A stretch of DNA of 64,000 nt from Micromonospora sp. NBC_01813 (GCF_035917335.1 NZ_CP109067.1:5517001-5581000); one strand, 5' to 3'; positions 53,199-62,436 are shown, numbered from the stretch's first letter. The notes: generated by a model from the letters alone, not told the origin. Numbers and translations are program-made.

Positions 53199-54538
53199 CG
53201 GCGGGGGCCCCGGAACTCGATGGCGCGTACCCACTTGGTGCACCGGACCCCGGGCAGGGCCGGCACGATGATCCGGGCTGGGAAGCCGTGGTCCGCCGAC
53301 AGGTCGACCCCGTTGACCCGCAGGGCCAGCAGCGAGTCGCCGTCGAGCACCTGATTGGCCTGCAGCGTCGCCTTGTTGAACAGCCCGCTGCGCTGGATCG
53401 AGCGAACCAGCGCCGACGTCGGCTCGGGCACCCCGGCGAGGGCGGCGAGGTCGCGCAGCCGTACGCCGGTCCAGGTCTGCAATGTCGACCAGCCTTCCAC
53501 GCAGGCGATCGGCAGCCGGGCGGTGTGCAGCGGCATGGCGAGCAGTTGGTCGCGGTCGAGCCGCACGGTGCGGCCGGCGGCGTCCCGCAGCTCCAGCCGC
53601 CAGTCGGGGCCGGTGTCGGCTGGCCGGATGCCGGCGGCGGCGGCCGTCCGGTTGACCGGGAAGCCGTTCGGTCCGTCGTCGAGCTGCCGGCCCCGGGGCA
53701 GCAGCACCGCGAGGCGCCGCCACGGGCCGTCGAGGCTCTGCCCGACCGTCGTCACGGCCAGCAGCAGCGACCCGCCGCCGGTCAGGGCGAGCAACCCGCG
53801 CCGGCTCATCGTCGACGGACCGGGGCGCGGGGCGACCAACTCGTCGGCTTCGGCTTCGGGTTCGGGTTCGGGTTCGGGCGAGGTCGGACGGGTGTCGGAG
53901 CGGTCGGTACGCGACCCGGCGCGGCCCGGCGGGGACCGTAGCGCGGCGACCATCCGGGGCAGTTTGAGGATGACGTGAACGACGAATGCGGCGGTGAACA
54001 CCCAGGCGCCGAAGTAGTGGGCGGTGTAGAAGTCGAAGCCGAACAGATACGCGTACTGCACGTTGAGTACGCCGGTGACGGTCTGGAACAGAATTCCGCC
54101 GACGAGCAACAGCAGAGAAACACGTTCCAGTGCGTGTGCCACCGAGCGGATCGGCGGCCAGGTGAACAGTTTCGGAATGACCGACCAGAGTTTGACCAGG
54201 ATGACCGGAATCAGGGCGATGCCGAGTGCGACGTGCAGGCCCTGACTGACCCGGAACAGCCAGGAGGGCCGGGTCGGCCAGTCGAAGTGAGGCAGTCGCA
54301 GCCAGCCCACGTCGGCTGGCATCGCCTGGCCGAACCGAGGTCCGTAGGCGCTGTAGTCGAGCAGTCCGGTGACGATGACCAGCGGCAGGCCGACGAGGAG
54401 GACGGCACCGAGGACCGAGGTGAGCCAGGTGCCGCGCAGCGGGCTGCGCCAGCGGATTCCCTCGGCGGGGCCGGGATCGTCGGTGGTGGTGGCGCCGTCG
54501 TCGGATGGCGGGTGGCTTGCGGGAAGATCGACGGGCAC
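53195..54538 (-). CDS. Cytochrome b561-like membrane domain fused to a sulfite-oxidase-type molybdopterin domain
   Basis: A 447-residue protein. Residues 35-195 form about four helices with paired His residues (QGLHVALGIAL, VVHVILKL) suited to heme b. After a Glu/Pro repeat linker and another hydrophobic segment come about 160 residues of the oxidoreductase molybdopterin-binding fold, with the Mo ligand Cys in LPIACVEGWS and the ending GVRCTKWVRAIEF. It is probably an outward-facing YedY/MsrP-like reductase or sulfite-oxidase relative that carries its own membrane electron donor. GTG 54538 follows TGAGGAGAC. Confidence 0.85.
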   Translation of the reverse strand: MPVDLPASHPPSDDGATTTDDPGPAEGIRWRSPLRGTWLTSVLGAVLLVGLPLVIVTGLLDYSAYGPRFGQAMPADVGWLRLPHFDWPTRPSWLFRVSQGLHVALGIALIPVILVKLWSVIPKLFTWPPIRSVAHALERVSLLLLVGGILFQTVTGVLNVQYAYLFGFDFYTAHYFGAWVFTAAFVVHVILKLPRMVAALRSPPGRAGSRTDRSDTRPTSPEPEPEPEAEADELVAPRPGPSTMSRRGLLALTGGGSLLLAVTTVGQSLDGPWRRLAVLLPRGRQLDDGPNGFPVNRTAAAAGIRPADTGPDWRLELRDAAGRTVRLDRDQLLAMPLHTARLPIACVEGWSTLQTWTGVRLRDLAALAGVPEPTSALVRSIQRSGLFNKATLQANQVLDGDSLLALRVNGVDLSADHGFPARIIVPALPGVRCTKWVRAIEFRGPRR

Positions 54539-54749
54539 GTTGTCTCCTCAGGACGGTCTCGGTCCCGACCGGTATTGGCAGGCTAATCGCCCCGACCGAG
54601 GCTAAAGACCGGTCCGGCGCTTACGGATTCCTTACGCGACCGGACGCCGGTGGCGGTGCGATCCGAAATCGCCGGGGCGGTTGTTACGAAATTCTGACGG
54701 CAGCCGGAAACCGAACTGGGCGTGCCGATGCGGGTCTTACGGTGAGCGG

Positions 54750-55817
54750 ATGCGGATTCTGCTCACCGGCGCGGCCGGGTTCATCGGGTCGCACATCGCC
54801 GACCTGTTGGTCGACGACGGGCACGAGGTGCTGGCGTTGGACGCGTTGCTGCCGCAGGCACACGGCGGTGAGCCTCCCGAATGGACTGGCCGGCACGACC
54901 TGATCCACGGGGACGTGCGCGACGGTGAGCTGCTCGACCGGCTGTTGCCCGGCGTGGACGCGGTCTGCCACCAGGCGGCGATGGTGGGGCACGGCCTCGA
55001 CCCGTCGGACGCGCCGAGCTACGCGGGCCACAACGACTACGGCACGGCGGTGCTGCTCGCCGCGATGCACCGGGCCCGGGTGACCAGCCTGGTGCTGGCC
55101 AGCTCGATGGTGGTGTACGGCGAAGGCCGGTACACCTGCGCCAGACACGGCACCGTACGGCCGGCGCCGCGTCGTCCGGCGGACCTGGCGGCCGGCCGGT
55201 ACGACCCGGGCTGCCCACGTTGCGGCGACGCGTTGGCGTGGGCGACGGTCCCGGAGGACGCCCCGCTGGACCCGCGCAGCACGTACGCGGCGACCAAACT
55301 CGCCCAGGAGCATCTGGCGTCGGCGTGGGCCCGCCAGACCGGCGGCGGCTGCTGGGCGCTGCGCTACCACAACGTGTACGGCCCCCGGATGCCCCGCGAC
55401 ACCCCGTACGCGGGGGTGGCGTCGATCTTCCGGTCGGCGCTGGCCGACGGCCGGCCGCCACAGGTGTTGGAGGACGGTCGGCAGCAGCGTGACTTCGTCC
55501 ACGTCACCGATGTCGCACGGGTCAACGTCCGGGCGCTGGTCGCCGAGCCGCCGGTGGGCGGCGGCCTGGTGCCGGTGAACGTCTGTTCCGGCGAGCCGCA
55601 CACGGTCGGTGACCTGGCGCGGACGCTGGCCACGGCGATGGGGGGACCCGACCCGCTGGTCGTCGGCGGTGCCCGCGCCGCAGACGTCCGGCACGTGGTG
55701 GCCGATCCCAGCCGGGCGGCGGACCTGCTGGGCTTCACCGCTGGGGTGCGGTTCGCCGACGGGGTGGCGGCGTTCGCGACCGACCCGCTGCGGGAGCCGG
55801 CGGTCGGCGTCGGCTGA
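54750..55817 (+). CDS. NAD-dependent sugar epimerase/dehydratase with a zinc-ribbon-like insert
   Basis: The 355-residue SDR protein has LLTGAAGFIGSHIADLL, the active-site Tyr-Lys pair in STYAATKLAQEHL and the RYHNVYGPRMP segment. Between the nucleotide-binding half and the active site is an insert with YTCARHG and YDPGCPRCGDAL, two Cys pairs that may bind zinc. ATG 54750 lies six bases after TACGGT, so it is likely leaderless. It probably acts on a nucleotide sugar with the neighbouring transferases. Confidence 0.85.
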   Translation: MRILLTGAAGFIGSHIADLLVDDGHEVLALDALLPQAHGGEPPEWTGRHDLIHGDVRDGELLDRLLPGVDAVCHQAAMVGHGLDPSDAPSYAGHNDYGTAVLLAAMHRARVTSLVLASSMVVYGEGRYTCARHGTVRPAPRRPADLAAGRYDPGCPRCGDALAWATVPEDAPLDPRSTYAATKLAQEHLASAWARQTGGGCWALRYHNVYGPRMPRDTPYAGVASIFRSALADGRPPQVLEDGRQQRDFVHVTDVARVNVRALVAEPPVGGGLVPVNVCSGEPHTVGDLARTLATAMGGPDPLVVGGARAADVRHVVADPSRAADLLGFTAGVRFADGVAAFATDPLREPAVGVG

Positions 55818-55865
55818 GCTGCCGACCATCGGCGCACAGCCTAGCCCAGGCCGGGTCGGCCCAGG

Positions 55866-57251
55866 TCAGGAGAACGTGAGCAGCAGGTGGTTGACCGCCA
55901 GCGCGGTCGCCGCCTGCCCGGCCAGCCACCAGCGGTGGGTGCGGGCCGGCAGGTGGGCGGTGGCGACCAGCAGCCAGACGACGAACGGCAGCCAGATCCG
56001 TTCGACCTCGGCTTTGCTCAGCCCGGACAGGTCGGCTGCGGCGATCGCGACCGCCGCGGTGAGCGGAAGCAGGATGGTGGGTCGGGCCGCCGCCCGGAGC
56101 CACCACCGGGTTACGGTGCCCTCGCCCACGTCGTCGACGCCGTGTCGGGCGCGCCGGGCCGCGTCGATCGTGCGACGCAGCGCCGGACCGACGACGAGAC
56201 CGGCGGAGAGCAGCATCGCCGCCAGGTTGGCCCACACCCAGTAGGCGTACGGGCGTTCGGCCGCCCAACCCTGGTAGTAGCGCACCACGACCAGTTGGTA
56301 GCCGTCCCACCACCAGAAGCCGGCGACGGTGAAGGCGACGACGACGGCGGCCACCCCGACGGCGGCACCGAGCAGTGCGGGCAGGAACCGTCCGGGTCGC
56401 AGCGCCAGCACCGCGAGGGCGAGCAGTCCGACGAGGACGAACCCGTACGACAGGTAGAGGGCGAAGCCGAGCAGCACGCCACCGGCGAGCGGCGCGACCG
56501 GATGCCGGGCGGCGAGCAGGGCCAGCCCGGCGGCGACGACTCCGGTGAAGACGCCGTCACCGGACGCGCCGATCCAGACCGCTCCGGGCAGCAGCACCAG
56601 GAACGGCAGCACGGTGCGGGCGGCGTCCGCCGCACCGAGCGAACGCAGCGCCGCCGGGATGGAAACCACCATGGTCGCGCCGGTCAGGATGCAGGCCAGG
56701 CCGGCGGCGGCACCACCACCGAGGCCGATGCGGTCCAGCCAGACGAAGACCAGCAGCGCGCCCGGAGGATGGCCGGCCGTGTGCGTCGACCAGGAACCCG
56801 GCTCGAAGTCGAGGATCCGGTCGCTGAAGCCGGCCAGCATGACGGGGATGTCGGTGATCCGGTGCACCTCGTGCAGGTACTCGGCCTGGTTGGTGAGTCG
56901 CTCGGCGACACCGGCGGACCAGCCGTCGACGAGTGCCAGGCCCAGGGTCCAGGCGACAGCGGCGAGGTAGCCGGCACCGAGCAGCGGACCCCAGCGGGCG
57001 GTGCGCGCCCACCGTACGCCCCAGACGATGACGGCGACCGCGACGGCGACCGCGATTGGCGTACCCCAGCCGAGGTGCGGTCGCCAGAAGGCGTAGATCG
57101 GGGCGGTTTCGGCGTAGAGCCCCACGCCCCGCCGGTTGAGTACCGCCCCGACGACGATGGCGGCGGCGATCAGCGCCAGCTCGACGCCGAGCACGATCAG
57201 GTCGGCGCGGCTGGACCGCCGGACGATTGTCGAGGAAGGATTCGAGGTCAT
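55866..57251 (-). CDS. Polytopic membrane protein, GT-C glycosyltransferase-like
   Basis: A 461-residue protein with about eleven membrane helices and outer-loop segments AEYLHEVHRITDIPVML and WSTHTAGHPPGALLVFVWLDRI, typical of lipid-linked sugar transferases. The ATG at 57251 opens MTSNPSSTIVRR. It is divergent from the GT2 gene and convergent with the epimerase gene. Substrate unknown. Confidence 0.75.
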   Translation of the reverse strand: MTSNPSSTIVRRSSRADLIVLGVELALIAAAIVVGAVLNRRGVGLYAETAPIYAFWRPHLGWGTPIAVAVAVAVIVWGVRWARTARWGPLLGAGYLAAVAWTLGLALVDGWSAGVAERLTNQAEYLHEVHRITDIPVMLAGFSDRILDFEPGSWSTHTAGHPPGALLVFVWLDRIGLGGGAAAGLACILTGATMVVSIPAALRSLGAADAARTVLPFLVLLPGAVWIGASGDGVFTGVVAAGLALLAARHPVAPLAGGVLLGFALYLSYGFVLVGLLALAVLALRPGRFLPALLGAAVGVAAVVVAFTVAGFWWWDGYQLVVVRYYQGWAAERPYAYWVWANLAAMLLSAGLVVGPALRRTIDAARRARHGVDDVGEGTVTRWWLRAAARPTILLPLTAAVAIAAADLSGLSKAEVERIWLPFVVWLLVATAHLPARTHRWWLAGQAATALAVNHLLLTFS

Positions 57252-57397
57252 GACCACCGGACCGTACGGCCTCCGGCCGGCGTCGGAGAGCGAGCCGGCG
57301 CGGCGGTAATCGTTCGGTAAGAAACCCTTCACGCGGTAAGAGTTCCGTAAGCATCGATCATCTCCGGGCAGCGGCGGTAGGCCCTAGCGTCTCCGAT

Positions 57398-58072
57398 ATG
57401 CCGACCCTGATCGACGTTGTGCTGCCCTGCCTCGACGAGGCCGCCGCCCTGCCGGGCGTACTTGCCGCGCTGCCGCCCGGCTACCGGGCGGTCGTGGTCG
57501 ACAACGGTTCGCGGGACGGCTCACCGGAGGTCGCCGCCCGGCACGGTGCCCGGGTGGTGCACGAGCCGCGCCGTGGGTACGGGGCCGCCGTCCACGCCGG
57601 CCTGCTGGCCGCCGAGACGGAGCTGGTCTGCGTGCTGGACGCGGACGGCTCGTTCGATCCGGCGCAACTGCCCGCACTGGTCGAGTTGGTGGCGGCGGGC
57701 CGGGCGGAGCTGGCCGTCGGCCGCCGTCGTCCGGTCTCGGCGTCGGCGTGGCCCTGGCACGCCCGCGCCGGCACCGCACTGGTGGCTGCGTTGCTGCGCA
57801 ACCGGGGCGTGCCGCTGTGGGACCTGAGCCCGATCAGGGTGGCCCGCCGGCAGGCACTGCTGGATCTCGGGGTCGAAGACCGGGCGTTCGGCTATCCGCT
57901 GGAGCTGCTGATCCGCGCGGCCGGCGCCGGGTGGCGGATCGTCGAGCTGGACGTCAGATACGCGCCACGGGCGGCCGGCACCCGGTCGAAGGTCTCCGGT
58001 TCCGTCCGTGGCACGTACCGCGCGACCCGCGACTTCGTCGGTGTGCTGCGTACGGTGGGCCACTCCCGGTGA
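57398..58072 (+). CDS. Family 2 glycosyltransferase
   Basis: The 224-residue protein has the GT-A fold motifs IDVVLPCLDEAAALP, VVDNGSRDGSPEVA and VLDADGSFDPAQL (the DxD region), as in dolichyl-phosphate-mannose-synthase-like enzymes. ATG 57398 is seven bases after TAGCGT (leaderless). The stop overlaps the next gene (GTGA). Confidence 0.9.
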   Translation: MPTLIDVVLPCLDEAAALPGVLAALPPGYRAVVVDNGSRDGSPEVAARHGARVVHEPRRGYGAAVHAGLLAAETELVCVLDADGSFDPAQLPALVELVAAGRAELAVGRRRPVSASAWPWHARAGTALVAALLRNRGVPLWDLSPIRVARRQALLDLGVEDRAFGYPLELLIRAAGAGWRIVELDVRYAPRAAGTRSKVSGSVRGTYRATRDFVGVLRTVGHSR

Positions 58073-58770
58073 CCGTCCTGGTGGTGATGGCGAAGTCCCC
58101 GGTCGCCGGGCAGGTGAAGACCCGGCTCTGCCCACCGGCGACGCCGGCCGACGCGGCCCGGATCGCCGCTGCGGCGCTGCTGGACACGATCGACGCGGTG
58201 CGGAACACCGCAGGGGTCAGCCCGGTGCTGGCATTGGCTGGTCGGCTCGCCGACGCCGACGGGCCCGCTGGTACGGCCGCCGAGTTGGCGGCGGCGACCA
58301 GCGGCTGGCAGGTGTTGCCGCAGCGCGGTGCCGACCTCGCCGACCGGCTGGCGAACGCGCACGCCGACGTGGCGGCCGCCTACCCGGGGGAGCAGGTGCT
58401 GCAGATCGGGATGGACACCCCACAGTTGACCGCCGACCGGCTGACCGACGCCGTCGACCTGCTGACCGACGCCGGTGCGGTGCTCGGCCCGGCCGTCGAC
58501 GGGGGCTGGTGGGCGCTCGGCCTGCAGAACCCCTGCGACGCCGACGTGCTGCGTACCGTGCCGATGTCCACGGCGGACACCGGGCGGCGGACCTGGCTCG
58601 CCCTGCACGGTCGGGGGTTGTTCGTGGCCCGACTGCCGTTGCTGCGGGACGTGGACGACTGGGGCGACGCGCTGGCAGTGGCGCGACTGGTCCCCGGCGG
58701 CCGGTTCGCCCGCCAGGTCGCGGCGCTGCGGCCGGCCCGGCCGGCGACGGTCGCCGAGGTCGATCGGTGA
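58069..58770 (+). CDS. TIGR04282/DUF2064 glycosyltransferase-like protein
   Basis: A 233-residue protein beginning VLVVMAKSPVAGQVKTRLCPP and containing QIGMDTPQL and GPAVDGGWWALGL, the hallmarks of the TIGR04282 family (arsenosugar-type transferase relatives). It overlaps both neighbours by four bases. The actual substrate is unknown; the operon suggests transfer of a sugar onto a small molecule. Confidence 0.85.
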   Translation: MTVLVVMAKSPVAGQVKTRLCPPATPADAARIAAAALLDTIDAVRNTAGVSPVLALAGRLADADGPAGTAAELAAATSGWQVLPQRGADLADRLANAHADVAAAYPGEQVLQIGMDTPQLTADRLTDAVDLLTDAGAVLGPAVDGGWWALGLQNPCDADVLRTVPMSTADTGRRTWLALHGRGLFVARLPLLRDVDDWGDALAVARLVPGGRFARQVAALRPARPATVAEVDR

Positions 58771-59438
58771 CCATCGACATCCGTCAGCGCGCAGCCGACA
58801 GCGGCTTCGTGGCCCCGCTCGACGCCGTCGTGCGGGGCGGGCACTGGCTGGTACAGGGGGACGGGACGCGGTGGCGGCTGCCGGTGCGGCGGTGGCACGG
58901 GGCACCCGAGCCGGCGGTCGACGCGGTGGTGGCCCGATGCGCCGGGCCGACGCTCGATCTCGGCTGCGGACCGGGCCGGGTCACCGCCGCCCTGGCCCGG
59001 GCCGGGGTGACCGCCCTCGGGGTCGACGTCTCGGCGCAGGCGGTCTCGTTGACCCGGTCCCGAGGCGTGGTCGCGATCCACCGGGACCTGTTCGACCGAC
59101 TTCCCGGTGAGGGCCGTTGGGCGCACGCCGTCCTGCTCGACGGCAACATCGGCATCGGCGGCGACCCGGTCGCGCTGCTGCGCCGCTGCGGCAGGCTGAT
59201 TCACCCACGGGGGAACCTGCTGGTCGAGTTGGAGCCGCCCGGGGTGGGGCTGTGGCGTGGGGACGCGTACGTGACGTCCGCGCCCAGGCGCGGGCGACAC
59301 CGGCCGGGGCCGGCTTTCCGCTGGGCCCGTCTGGACGTTGCGGCGGTACGGGACACGGCCGCCGACAGCGGGCTGTCCGTGAGTGACCTGTTCCGCGTGG
59401 ACGGACGCTGGTTCGGCGAGTTGCGGCCCACAAGTTAG
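58767..59438 (+). CDS. Class I SAM-dependent methyltransferase
   Basis: The 223-residue protein has the SAM motif TLDLGCGPGRVTAALARAG and LGVDVSAQAV. GTG 58767 overlaps the upstream stop. It is the last gene of the GT2-TIGR04282-methyltransferase operon and may methylate the sugar product or its acceptor. Confidence 0.88.
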   Translation: MTIDIRQRAADSGFVAPLDAVVRGGHWLVQGDGTRWRLPVRRWHGAPEPAVDAVVARCAGPTLDLGCGPGRVTAALARAGVTALGVDVSAQAVSLTRSRGVVAIHRDLFDRLPGEGRWAHAVLLDGNIGIGGDPVALLRRCGRLIHPRGNLLVELEPPGVGLWRGDAYVTSAPRRGRHRPGPAFRWARLDVAAVRDTAADSGLSVSDLFRVDGRWFGELRPTS

Positions 59439-59601
59439 CCCGCCGCCGGCACCGATTTCCTTTCGCTGATCCCCTTTATTACCGGGCGCTTACGTACCGC
59501 CGGAAAACCGACCCGCCGGCCGGGCAGCCGCGTACCCACGAGCGGAACCAGCAGCCGTCATGGCTGAGGGAGACACCTGGCGCAAGGTAGGGAGAGCGCG
59601 A

Positions 59602-61359
59602 ATGAGAACACATCCGGGCCGGTTCCGATCGATCGGAACCGGCAAGGCCCGAGCCGTCACGTTGTCGATAGCCGTGGCGACTCTCGGCGCGGTCGCGACG
59701 GTCACCGTCGTGTCCGGCGGCGGGCGCAACACCGCCGCCGCCGAGGTTGGTCTGGACGACTTCGTCAGCATCCAGAACGTCGCACCGAACGTGGTGGCCG
59801 TGCCGACCGGCGCGAACGCGTCCACCGGCGTGTTCACCGTCGACTGCGGAGTGAACGAGAACGGCAAGTTCAGCTCCGACAACCCGGTGGCCCAGCCCGG
59901 CATCAGCCACGGCGCGGAGCACCTGCACGACTTTGTCGGCAACCTGGCCATCACCGCCGACACCAGCGACGAGGCCCTGGCCGCCTCCGACACGACCTGC
60001 CGCAACGGCGACCGGTCGTCGTACTTCTGGCCGGTGGTCCGGATCGACCGGTCCGTACGGGACCAGGCCGCCGCAGACCCCGGCCCACCGGCAGTGGCGT
60101 GCCCGCAGGTCACCGACCGGCTGCCGTCCATCCCGTCTACGGCGGTCGTCGAGGTCCGGCGCGGCCTCATCGCGCTCAACGAGCAGATAGACGAGGCGAA
60201 CAGCCGACTGGCCAGCAGCGAGGGCATCGACGTCGACCGCAACAACGAGGTGCTGGACTGGCTACGGGACCGCCGGGCCGAGACCCTGAAGCAGCTCGCC
60301 AACGAACTCGGGCGGCACGGTGCACGACCGACCGGAATGGTGTCGATGGTCGACTGCGCCGTGTACTACGGGTCGCACGCCGGGCACACCGGCGGCGCAC
60401 CGACGGTGAGTCCGCTCGCCACGCCGACCGTGAGCTGCCCCGGTGTCCGCGAGCGGCTGCCCGTGGTGCCGCCGCAGGCGTCCGCCGAGGTGGACCGGAA
60501 CCTGGATCTGCTCGACCGGCAGATCGCCGAGGCCAACGAACGGTTGGTCACCACGGCCGGCCAGGGCGGCCCGAACTTCATCGACAACGCGATCCTGGGG
60601 CCGCTGCGGGACAAGCGGTTCGCCACCCTCGACCGGATCGAGATCGCGATCGGCCGCAACGCCGCCCGGCCGACCAACCTGACGCAGCTGGCCGGCTGCC
60701 GGCTGCTCGGAAATCCCGGTGGCGGCTCGGACGCCGACGGCGGGGACAGCGGTGGCGGAGCCGACCAGGGTGGAGAGCCGGCGGAGCTGCCGGTGCCGTC
60801 CGGCCCGAACCTGGAACTGCCCGGCAACACCGGCGAGATCGTCCGACCGGCGCAGGTGCTCATCGAGTACCGGGGCAACGCCACCAGCAAGGTCACCCCG
60901 ATGCCCCGGTTCCTGCGGGCGTTGACCGGCGACTCGAAGCCGATCAGTCGCGGACCAGCGAATGCCCGCAACAGTTGGACCTGTTCCGGCTTCGAGGACC
61001 GGCTTTCGGACAAGTACCCGATCTGCCCGGACGGCAGTCAGGTCCTGCGGGTCCACGATTTCCCCGGCTGCTGGGACGGCAAGAACATCGACAGTGAGAA
61101 TCACCGGTCGCACCTGTCGTTCCCTGATGCCGCCACTGGTGCCTGCCCGACCGGATTCGTCGCGATCCCACAGTTGCGCATCACCATCGCCTACGACATT
61201 CCGCAGGATGTCCAGGTCAACGGTCAGTATCTGCTCGACTCGTTCCCGGAGGAGGACCACAACCCGTTCTCGGACCACAACGACTTCATCAACGTCAACT
61301 CCGAGAAGCAGATGCGGAAGATCGCCAAGTGCATCAACATCGGCCGTAGCTGTCGGTGA
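59602..61359 (+). CDS. Secreted DUF1996 protein with two coiled-coil inserts
   Basis: A 585-residue protein with an N-terminal signal or anchor segment (about 15-45) and a DUF1996 core: ISHGAEHLHDFVGN, SSYFWPVVRID, then the C-terminal HDFPGCWDGKNIDSENHRSHLSF and DHNDFINV. Two similar helical modules of about 85 residues each (starting CPQVTDRLP and CPGVRERLP) lie inside the domain. Fungal DUF1996 proteins are secreted and of unknown activity. The ATG at 59602 follows GGGAG. Confidence 0.85.
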   Translation: MRTHPGRFRSIGTGKARAVTLSIAVATLGAVATVTVVSGGGRNTAAAEVGLDDFVSIQNVAPNVVAVPTGANASTGVFTVDCGVNENGKFSSDNPVAQPGISHGAEHLHDFVGNLAITADTSDEALAASDTTCRNGDRSSYFWPVVRIDRSVRDQAAADPGPPAVACPQVTDRLPSIPSTAVVEVRRGLIALNEQIDEANSRLASSEGIDVDRNNEVLDWLRDRRAETLKQLANELGRHGARPTGMVSMVDCAVYYGSHAGHTGGAPTVSPLATPTVSCPGVRERLPVVPPQASAEVDRNLDLLDRQIAEANERLVTTAGQGGPNFIDNAILGPLRDKRFATLDRIEIAIGRNAARPTNLTQLAGCRLLGNPGGGSDADGGDSGGGADQGGEPAELPVPSGPNLELPGNTGEIVRPAQVLIEYRGNATSKVTPMPRFLRALTGDSKPISRGPANARNSWTCSGFEDRLSDKYPICPDGSQVLRVHDFPGCWDGKNIDSENHRSHLSFPDAATGACPTGFVAIPQLRITIAYDIPQDVQVNGQYLLDSFPEEDHNPFSDHNDFINVNSEKQMRKIAKCINIGRSCR

Positions 61360-61429
61360 CCCGTGCCGTCGGTCGGCCGCCCGCTCCGGACACCTCGACG
61401 GAGGCGGGCGGTCGACTACGGTGACCGGC

Positions 61430-62056
61430 ATGACCGGATTCGCGGCGGTGGTGCTGGCCGGCGGCGCGGCGCGCCGGATGGGCGGCGTGGACAAACCCGG
61501 CGTACCGGTGGGTGGGGTGGCCATGCGCGACCGGGTGCTCGCGGCCGTCGCGGCCGCCGACCCCCGGATCGTCGTGGGCCCGCTGACCGACCCACCGCCG
61601 GGTGTCCTGGCGGTACGCGAGGAGCCGCCCGGGGCCGGCCCGGTTGCCGCCACCGCCGCCGGGCTTGCAGCTCTCACCGGGCCCGCAGCGCTTGCGGGAT
61701 CCGACTTCGTCGCGGTGCTCGCCGGCGACCTGCCACTGCTCAGCGCGTATGCGGTCGACCGGCTGATCGAGACCCTGGTCCGGCAGCCGGTCGACGGGGC
61801 GCTGTACGTCGACGACACCGGTCGACGGCAGCTGCTCTGCGGTGTGTGGCGCACCGATCGGCTGCAGGCCGCCCTCGACCGACTCGCCGGACGACGCGAC
61901 GGCACCTTGGCCGGGGCGTCGATGCGCGCGTTGTTCGCCGACCTGACCGTCGCCGAGGTGACGTGGCGCGAAGCCGGACCGCCGCCGTGGTTCGATTGCG
62001 ACACCGATCAGGACGTCCAGCGGGCTGACGAGTGGACTTCAGGTGGCGCGGCGTAG
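61430..62056 (+). CDS. mobA: Molybdenum cofactor guanylyltransferase-like protein
   Basis: The 208-residue protein starts AAVVLAGGAARRMGGVDK, the NTP-binding loop of MobA, and has VLAGDLPLLSAYAVDRL and a DxD-like end. It likely links GMP to the molybdenum cofactor for bis-MGD enzymes such as formate dehydrogenase, in line with fdhD. ATG 61430 is seven bases after TACGGT (leaderless). Its stop codon lies in the 19-base repeat at 62048. Confidence 0.85.
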   Translation: MTGFAAVVLAGGAARRMGGVDKPGVPVGGVAMRDRVLAAVAAADPRIVVGPLTDPPPGVLAVREEPPGAGPVAATAAGLAALTGPAALAGSDFVAVLAGDLPLLSAYAVDRLIETLVRQPVDGALYVDDTGRRQLLCGVWRTDRLQAALDRLAGRRDGTLAGASMRALFADLTVAEVTWREAGPPPWFDCDTDQDVQRADEWTSGGAA

Positions 62057-62420
62057 CGGATCTAGCTAGCGCTCACTTGGGTTCGGCGACGAACACGCCG
62101 ACGCCGTGAGCGCTCTCGACCAGGCCCTCAGTGCGCAGGGCATGCATTGCGTAGCGGATCACCGAGTCCGAGATGTCGTGCTCGGCCTTGAGCTGGGCAG
62201 TTGACGGGAGCTTGTCGCCTGGCTGCAACTCGCCGCTCTTGATCTGAGCGCGAATGTGGTCGGCAAGCTTCTCCCACTTGGTCGCGGGCATCGGGGCACT
62301 CCCTGGTCTCCGTTGGGGGGCTGCGCCATCCTCCCCACCCGCCGCCCGTCATGGGTAGCGGGTATCCAAGATCAATGTGAGCGCCAGAGACCTTTGAAGC
62401 TGCGGCGTGGCGGATCTAGC
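62048..62420 (+). repeat. 19-base direct repeat flanking the small GntR gene
   Basis: GCGGCGTAGCGGATCTAGC at 62048-62066 recurs with one change at 62402-62420. Each is followed by GCTCAC, after an extra TAGC in the first copy. The first copy includes the mobA stop codon. Direct repeats at the 3' end of a gene resemble attachment sites. Confidence 0.75.
62073..62291 (-). CDS. Small GntR-family regulator
   Basis: A 72-residue protein that is only the GntR winged helix (WEKLADHIRAQIKSGELQPGDKLPS...GLVESAHGVGVFV) without an effector domain. Such short GntR proteins are typical of actinobacterial integrative elements and of small regulators there. The ATG is at 62291. Its 3' end lies within the repeat region. 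Confidence 0.85.
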   Translation of the reverse strand: MPATKWEKLADHIRAQIKSGELQPGDKLPSTAQLKAEHDISDSVIRYAMHALRTEGLVESAHGVGVFVAEPK

Positions 62421-62436
62421 GCTCACATTGATCTTG
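62367..62436. promoter_or_regulatory. 18-base perfect inverted repeat upstream of gntR
   Basis: Arms CAAGATCAATGTGAGCGC (62367-62384) and its complement (62419-62436) are perfect with a 34-base spacer. They lie 76 bases upstream of the gntR start, between the gntR and Xis-like genes. The spacing suits two bound dimers or a recombination site better than a terminator. Confidence 0.6.
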
